Source of the DNA: Lachnoclostridium sp. UBA903
Lineage (GTDB): Bacteria > Bacillota > Clostridia > Lachnospirales > Lachnospiraceae
DNA: 45,808 nt
Reading direction: 5' to 3'
Assembly: GCA_002294045.1 (NCBI GenBank)
Contig: DBEP01000119.1
Span: 199-46,006, forward strand
Below, piece by piece: positions 41,715 to 45,808 of the stretch. Each line of letters opens with the position of its first letter. The first letter of the stretch is position 1. The notes under the pieces were generated by a model that was not told the DNA's origin, made no database searches, and saw nothing but the letters and a program-made list of their open reading frames with translations. A program made the position numbers and the translations under genes.

Positions 41715-42105
41715 CGACAAATTTTACCTAAAGAATTTGCAGGAGGTGTTACATTGAAAGAGTAGCAAAACTCAAAACTGAAGCAATTTTTTGGTGCTAA
41801 TAAAAAAATGTGAGATTTGTTTTTAAAAAAGAAAAGCATAGCTCTTTTTTTTCATAGAAAAGTTCGCCCTAATGAGATAAAAACGCTCCGCTTTGGATCG
41901 CACTGCGACGGATTGGAATTATGTTGCCGATGCAACCTGCTGCAGGAGGAGAATCCCGCAAACCGGATAAACTGCAGAGTATGTACTGACTATAAGAAAT
42001 GCTCCGCCACTAAAGGCAGTTGACTCAAGTGATAAATATGAACTATTGCTGAACACAATGGTGTTCTGGCAATCGGCTCCGGGGTTTAGCAGCGGAATCA
42101 TTTCT
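41715..42105. other. Intergenic stretch with probable gene debris
   Basis: AGGAGG at about 41742 precedes TTG-AAA-GAG-TAG, an immediately stopped start. Short Cys-containing frames around 41880-42020 do not match a family. No RNA gene or repeat is recognised; the region reads as debris between the YdcF-like gene and the convergent glycosyltransferase. Confidence 0.35.
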
Positions 42106-43023
42106 TCAGTTACTGTTTTGAATATAATAATTCATATTTTCCATTGCCCATTCTCTGTTATATGCATGGGTCTCCATTGAACTGGGATCGTAAATGGATG
42201 CACAATAAGCAGTCCTTTTTCCTGCTTCGAGCTCAACAAAAAACTCCAGGTATTTCCATTTGAATTTATTAACAAAAGGTTCATTTTTATGGGAATTACT
42301 ATGGATATTAAAACAGGTATTTGTAACCTTATCCTGTTTACAGTATCCTTGTACTATACAATCAGCACAGGGTATTGTCTGTGCCATGTCTATATCAATC
42401 AGCGCAATCATATTCGGATCACTCATATAACCCGCCTTGAAACTGGTATAATTTATAACTCTTGGTGAAAGCTCCGCATCACCATAACAGGTTTCTTCGC
42501 TCCAATAGCCTATCTGCTGAATTAATTCAGGCCGCATACCCATACAGCACCCATGTACAAAATCCAGTGCCACATCCACATAACCATTTGTAAGTTCAAG
42601 ATAGGTAACACCGTTGCTTGAATTAGATATAACCGGAGGGTATATCGGGATGTATGGCGCAGTCCTTTGAACTCCCAATAATCCTACATCAGGAAATGTA
42701 TTAAATACCATCATAAAGCGTGTAAGCCAATCCTTTGTTTTTATAACAACATCACTGTCAACAGAGAAAAAATATTGATCAGGCCTTCTCTTAGAGAGAT
42801 TCAGGTTTAATGCGAATACCGGTCCCGTATTAACAGGAAGCCGTGTTTTTGACTTAATACGGCTGTCATTCAACGACTGAAGATAATCCCAGGTATCATC
42901 CTTGGAATTGCTGTCAATGATATGCATTTCAAAATCTTCTGGTGTATCCAGTATGGATTTTAAGCTTCTTGCTGTTAAACCCATACGATTAAACGTAATA
43001 TAACTTAAAAAAGGCGGAACCAT
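42106..43023 (-). CDS. Family 2 glycosyltransferase
   Basis: 305 aa GT-A-type enzyme. The N-terminal nucleotide-binding region is FLSYITFNRMGLTARSLKSI, the substrate pocket has MHIIDSNSKDDTWDYL, and the metal site is FFSVDSDVVIK (Asp-Ser-Asp). An unusual central part has CADCIVQGYCKQD, which could be a small metal knot, and a long C-terminus with KWKYLEFFVELEAGKRTAYC. No membrane segment. It is isolated from other cell-surface genes in the window. Confidence 0.85.
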   Translation of the reverse strand: MVPPFLSYITFNRMGLTARSLKSILDTPEDFEMHIIDSNSKDDTWDYLQSLNDSRIKSKTRLPVNTGPVFALNLNLSKRRPDQYFFSVDSDVVIKTKDWLTRFMMVFNTFPDVGLLGVQRTAPYIPIYPPVISNSSNGVTYLELTNGYVDVALDFVHGCCMGMRPELIQQIGYWSEETCYGDAELSPRVINYTSFKAGYMSDPNMIALIDIDMAQTIPCADCIVQGYCKQDKVTNTCFNIHSNSHKNEPFVNKFKWKYLEFFVELEAGKRTAYCASIYDPSSMETHAYNREWAMENMNYYIQNSN

Positions 43024-43306
43024 ATAATCAACCCTTTACATAAGATTTTAAATCACAATCTATTTTATGTCGGCAGCACTAAACAGTTACCACTTTATTC
43101 TACTATATGATATTTATTAGTTTGGATAATTCCTGGTTTTTAACAAAAAGAGGCCATTACCCAGGAGGAAACAAGCTTTAAAGGGCATTTTTTTTGACTT
43201 TACAAGGCACGTTAAGACGGTTGTATTTTTGTCCCATAAAATGATTCTGCGCAAAATAAAGGCGGAAATAGAAATATAGCTTTTGACCATTAGCGCGGCG
43301 GTAAGC
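43024..43306. other. Intergenic stretch before the queDE promoter
   Basis: Contains no supported gene. The minus-strand frame here has no ribosome site or family signature. It includes the 5' side of the glycosyltransferase gene (minus-strand promoter expected) and ends at the strong plus-strand promoter. Confidence 0.4.
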
Positions 43307-43336
43307 TTGACACTACCTAGTAGTAGGTGGTATACT
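43307..43336 (+). promoter_or_regulatory. Strong promoter with palindromic operator in the spacer
   Basis: Consensus TTGACA (43307-43312), 18-base spacer, TATACT (43331-43336). Within the spacer ACCTA-GTAG-TAGGT (43315-43328) is an inverted repeat, the typical site for a TetR-type repressor between -35 and -10. No TetR gene is in the window. The first coding gene downstream is queD at 43515, leaving a leader of about 170 bases. Confidence 0.75.
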
Positions 43337-43352
43337 TTCTGAAACAAAATAA

Positions 43353-43496
43353 AGACAGTTTATTTGCACCATCCTGTCTCTAAACAAAACTAGGGCTTTG
43401 TTTAATATTATATGAATTGATATAGTGCATTAATTTCTCGTATTTTATCAATATATGATAACAAAAATAGGCATAGTTTACATGCCTGTTTTTTTA
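43353..43496 (+). promoter_or_regulatory. Structured leader with intrinsic terminator before queD
   Basis: Two perfect hairpins occur: AGACAG (43353-43358) with CTGTCT (43374-43379), and AAACAAA (43382-43388) with TTTGTTT (43397-43403). Then AGGCAT (43469-43474) pairs with ATGCCT (43482-43487) followed by a T-run, only about 20 bases before the queD ATG. A terminator between promoter and gene suggests attenuation. By eye the leader does not match the class I preQ1 riboswitch consensus; classes II and III cannot be judged without models. Confidence 0.55.
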
Positions 43497-43514
43497 TGGA
43501 AAGGATTATAATTT

Positions 43515-43934
43515 ATGTATAGTTTAAGAACGGAACATAGTTTTGATTCAGCACATTTTTTATCTGGCTATGAAGGGAAATGCAGTAATATACATGGACA
43601 TACATGGCAAGTTGTAATTGAAGTAAAGAGCTTAACATTACAAACCAATCGGCAATTGAATGGGATGCTTGTTGATTTTGCCCAGCTAAAGAATGATATA
43701 AAAGAAGAAGTGGATTTTTTAGATCATGTGTTAATTATAGAGAAAAATTCGTTGAAACCTGGAACAGTTGCGGCGTTAGAGGGTGAAGGTTTTCAAATCA
43801 TCTCGCTGGATTTTCGACCAACGGCAGAAAACATGGCAAAATATTTCTATGATAGAATGGAGCATAGAGGATATCAGGTGAAATCCGCAACAGTTTATGA
43901 AACACCAAATAATTGCGCTTCCTATGAGGAGTAA
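43515..43934 (+). CDS. queD: 6-carboxytetrahydropterin synthase QueD
   Basis: 139 aa, ATG after GGAAAGGATT. It converts 7,8-dihydroneopterin triphosphate to 6-carboxytetrahydropterin, the second step to queuosine. Zinc ligands are His14 in DSAHFL and His27/His29 in NIHGHTW, with catalytic Cys23. Substrate-binding Asp in LVDFAQLK, LDHVLI, PTAENMAKYF, and terminal VYETPNNCASY complete the family pattern. It is followed by queE after 53 bases. Confidence 0.96.
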   Translation: MYSLRTEHSFDSAHFLSGYEGKCSNIHGHTWQVVIEVKSLTLQTNRQLNGMLVDFAQLKNDIKEEVDFLDHVLIIEKNSLKPGTVAALEGEGFQIISLDFRPTAENMAKYFYDRMEHRGYQVKSATVYETPNNCASYEE

Positions 43935-43987
43935 AGTCCTACAAAAGAACTCGTTGTCTATTAATCAAGATACAATGGAGGATTAAA

Positions 43988-44656
43988 ATGGCACAATATA
44001 AAGTGGTCGAAAAATTTGTGAGCATTAACGGAGAAGGCGTTTTTGCAGGGCAGTTGGCAGTATTTATCAGGTTTCAAGGATGCAATCTTTCTTGTTCCTT
44101 TTGTGATACTGCCTGGGCGAATGAGGATGATGCAGCATATACATTCATGACTGAACAGCAAATCAATGATTATATTAAAGAGACCCGTATCAAAAATGTG
44201 ACTTTGACGGGTGGGGAACCTTTACTTGTTCCTGATATATTACAACTCCTTGAATTACTTGCAACCGATCAGTTCTTGCACATTGAAATTGAAACAAACG
44301 GAAGTATAGAGCTAAATTCTTTTGCTAATATAAACAATCCGCCTGCATTTACGATGGACTATAAGCTTCCGGGAAGTTTGATGGAAGCTAAGATGTTAGT
44401 TTCAAATTTTACTCTACTTACCAAAAAAGATACGGTAAAATTTGTAGTGGGAAATACTGAGGATTTAAGTCGTGCGAAGGAAGTCATAAAAGCTTATGAT
44501 TTGACAACGAAATGTCATATATACATCAGCCCTGTTTTTGGAAAAATCAACTTAGAAGAAATAGTGGAGTATTTGATACAAAACTGTATGAATGGTGTAA
44601 CCATGCAGTTGCAAATGCACAAAATGATATGGGAGCCAAATAAAAGGGGCGTTTAA
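43988..44656 (+). CDS. queE: 7-carboxy-7-deazaguanine synthase QueE
   Basis: 222 aa radical SAM enzyme that contracts carboxytetrahydropterin to 7-carboxy-7-deazaguanine. The 4Fe-4S motif is GCNLSCSFCDT with Cys32, Cys36 and Cys39; GGEPLL at about residue 75 binds SAM; FVSINGEG is the typical N-terminal substrate loop. ATGGAGGATTAAA precedes the start. queC and queF, needed to finish preQ1, are not in the window. A strong terminator follows. Confidence 0.96.
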   Translation: MAQYKVVEKFVSINGEGVFAGQLAVFIRFQGCNLSCSFCDTAWANEDDAAYTFMTEQQINDYIKETRIKNVTLTGGEPLLVPDILQLLELLATDQFLHIEIETNGSIELNSFANINNPPAFTMDYKLPGSLMEAKMLVSNFTLLTKKDTVKFVVGNTEDLSRAKEVIKAYDLTTKCHIYISPVFGKINLEEIVEYLIQNCMNGVTMQLQMHKMIWEPNKRGV

Positions 44657-44708
44657 TTGCACAATTCCATTTGTAAGTATAGAAATAAGGTAGAAGAGAA
44701 ATGGCAAT

Positions 44709-44764
44709 CACCTTTCAAGTAAGAATATTCATATTTAATTCTTGCCTGAAAGGTGTTTTTTTTT
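44709..44764 (+). terminator. Intrinsic terminator of queDE
   Basis: CACCTTTCA (44709-44717) pairs with TGAAAGGTG (44747-44755), with an inner AAGAAT/ATTCTT stem, and nine T follow directly. Clear rho-independent terminator. Confidence 0.9.
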
Positions 44765-45020
44765 ATTTAACGAGGCTGGCTTATGTAAGCTTTCACTCTA
44801 AAAGTGATAATTTTAAGGCGCTGCAATTTTTGCTGTGTTAACAGCAGTGATATTCAGTAGGCTACTCTTTTATTATGAAGTAAGAGCATTTGTAAAAAAT
44901 ACAAACATAGAATGACGATAAATTTACATCTTATCTTCCATGGTGAAATTTCTGATACAGATGAAAAGAAAGGAATGAAAAAAATGGTGTTTTACTTTTT
45001 ACGACAGTTCAAAAGTATTA

Positions 45021-45049
45021 TTGACAAAAATATACAAAAATGTTAAAAT
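45021..45049 (+). promoter_or_regulatory. Promoter for the FN3 protein gene
   Basis: TTGACA (45021-45026), 17-base spacer, TAAAAT (45044-45049), 33 bases before ATG 45083. Near-consensus sigma-A type. Confidence 0.75.
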
Positions 45050-45082
45050 ATGTAATATAATATAAGAGGGGAGTGCTGTTGT

Positions 45083-45808
45083 ATGAAAACAAAAAATAGA
45101 TATGATACAAAAAAGAAGTCAGGATATGCAAAAATCTATCACAAGTTTTTCAACAGAATAACTGTTTTAGTATTAATCTCTGTTTTGCTGACGGAAACAG
45201 TTGCCGCACAAGATCTATTCGCATCCGGGGAATATATGGTATATGCGGAGACAACAGAAAATAAAGGAAACCGGACAGATGAAGAGAAGGATATCACCGA
45301 TACCGGCTCTGTTATTGGGGAAGGATATGGGGTAACCGGGTCTGATAATGCCCCAACAGTTGACGGAGTTCTGCCGGGGGCAGGAAGTACGGACACTGCA
45401 GAAGCATACGAGCCGATGAATCCTCCCGGAATACCAGGTGTACCGGGGATTTCGGAGGATACCGAGGCGCCTTCGGCACCGGGCAATGTAACGGCCGTGG
45501 TTTCGGGTTCTGCGATATTTTTAAGCTGGGATGCTTCGAAGGATAATACCGGAGTCAGGGGTTATAGAATTTTCAGGGATACGGAAGAAATCGGCACATC
45601 CGAAGAGACAAGTTATACGGATACTTCCTGTACGGAAGGAAATACCTATACTTATTCGGTAAAGGCTTACGACGCCGCCGGCAATCTGTCGGAGGCCGGT
45701 ATCAGTATGCCCATAACGGCAGTTGCGCAGGAAAAAGCCGTAAGCCTGAATAAACCGGAAGATTTGACTGCGATGATGTCGGATGGGTCCGTACTTCCTG
45801 CCCCCGGC
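45083..45808 (+). CDS. Secreted fibronectin type III protein (partial, runs off the window)
   Basis: 242 codons are visible without a stop; the gene continues beyond the right edge. ATG 45083 follows AGGGGAGTG. The N-terminus is basic with a hydrophobic stretch (ITVLVLISVLLTETVAA), a signal peptide ending near residue 45. A Gly/Pro/Thr-rich acidic linker spans about 55-130. An FN3 domain at about 131-220 begins APSAPGNVTAVVSGSAIFLS and has the W-x-A-S, GYRIFR and YSVKAYDAAGNLSE strands. Such a start is typical of large Rhs/WapA-like wall proteins or polysaccharide-binding proteins; which one cannot be decided. Base composition is more GC-rich than the upstream region. Confidence 0.8.
   Translation, partial: MKTKNRYDTKKKSGYAKIYHKFFNRITVLVLISVLLTETVAAQDLFASGEYMVYAETTENKGNRTDEEKDITDTGSVIGEGYGVTGSDNAPTVDGVLPGAGSTDTAEAYEPMNPPGIPGVPGISEDTEAPSAPGNVTAVVSGSAIFLSWDASKDNTGVRGYRIFRDTEEIGTSEETSYTDTSCTEGNTYTYSVKAYDAAGNLSEAGISMPITAVAQEKAVSLNKPEDLTAMMSDGSVLPAPG

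Noticed and set aside
41817..42023. 68-codon Cys-containing frame
   Set aside because: Starts with a non-ATG codon inside an A-run and lacks a ribosome site; the Cys spacing does not match a zinc ribbon or a transposase.
43117..43347. 76-codon minus-strand frame
   Set aside because: It covers the strong plus-strand promoter and operator, has no ribosome site and shows no family motif.

Overview
The window looks like accessory chromosome of a low-GC anaerobic Firmicute, most likely a Clostridia/Lachnospiraceae-type soil or gut bacterium. Evidence is the AT-rich sequence, strong AGGAGG ribosome sites, YesN/LplB/YtcP-type sugar transport, clostridial ferredoxin-like and XRE gene types, and secreted chitinase/GH43 enzymes. 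No rRNA, tRNA, CRISPR array or complete insertion sequence was seen.

Region 1 (1-9.8 kb) is the most striking part. The end of a sensor kinase and a YesN-type response regulator precede a three-gene sugar ABC importer (lipoprotein plus two permeases). Then come two consecutive pairs of a small beta-sandwich-type protein (129 and 135 aa) with a TIM-barrel sugar-isomerase-like protein (328 and 317 aa), and finally a Gfo/Idh/MocA oxidoreductase. This is the gene content of C-glycoside deglycosidase loci (DgpA plus DgpB/DgpC; DfgA/DfgB; CarA plus CarB/CarC), here with a duplicated alpha/beta pair and its own sensor and importer. The proposed flow is sensing, import, oxidation of the sugar 3-OH, then C-C (or C-O) glycosidic cleavage.

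Region 2 (9.8-18.1 kb) starts with an Rhs remnant and a decayed ferredoxin/membrane-protein pair with apparent homopolymer frameshifts under an ArsR-type operator. It continues with ArsR, a methyltransferase, CcdA and a TlpA-like thioredoxin, then a sulfur-handling set: DsrE-like protein, two TusA-like proteins, a divergent LysR regulator, two split YeeE/YedE membrane proteins, and a thioredoxin-reductase-like flavoprotein fused to a thioredoxin fold lacking CxxC. Together this suggests uptake and relay of reduced sulfur (thiosulfate/persulfide) tied to thiol redox.

Region 3 (18.4-26.1 kb) holds two unrecognised proteins, the 3' end of a group II intron (domains V and VI), several large hairpins, and two secreted enzymes: a GH18 chitinase with four chitobiase-type repeats and a GH43-AbfB protein with a beta/gamma-crystallin domain. 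They share a near-identical chitin-binding module.

Region 4 (26.3-40.1 kb) is a mosaic of accessory genes and fragments. Two copies of a truncated XRE regulator start (about 112 bp, broken at the same codon) lie at its two ends. Inside are a GNAT-YoaP protein, a VanZ fragment, a nucleotidyltransferase, an esterase, and an iron/siderophore uptake block (two AraC regulators, two lipoproteins, two FecCD permeases, a shared operator motif, and an ATPase gene reduced to 18 codons). Two methyltransferases, a DUF6076 fragment, an AAA ATPase and a Shedu (DUF4263) nuclease fragment follow.

Region 5 (40.1-45.8 kb) has a PNPOx-type flavoprotein, a YdcF-like protein, a family 2 glycosyltransferase, and queD-queE for queuosine precursor synthesis behind a strong promoter, a structured leader and an intrinsic terminator. 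The window ends inside a secreted FN3-containing protein.
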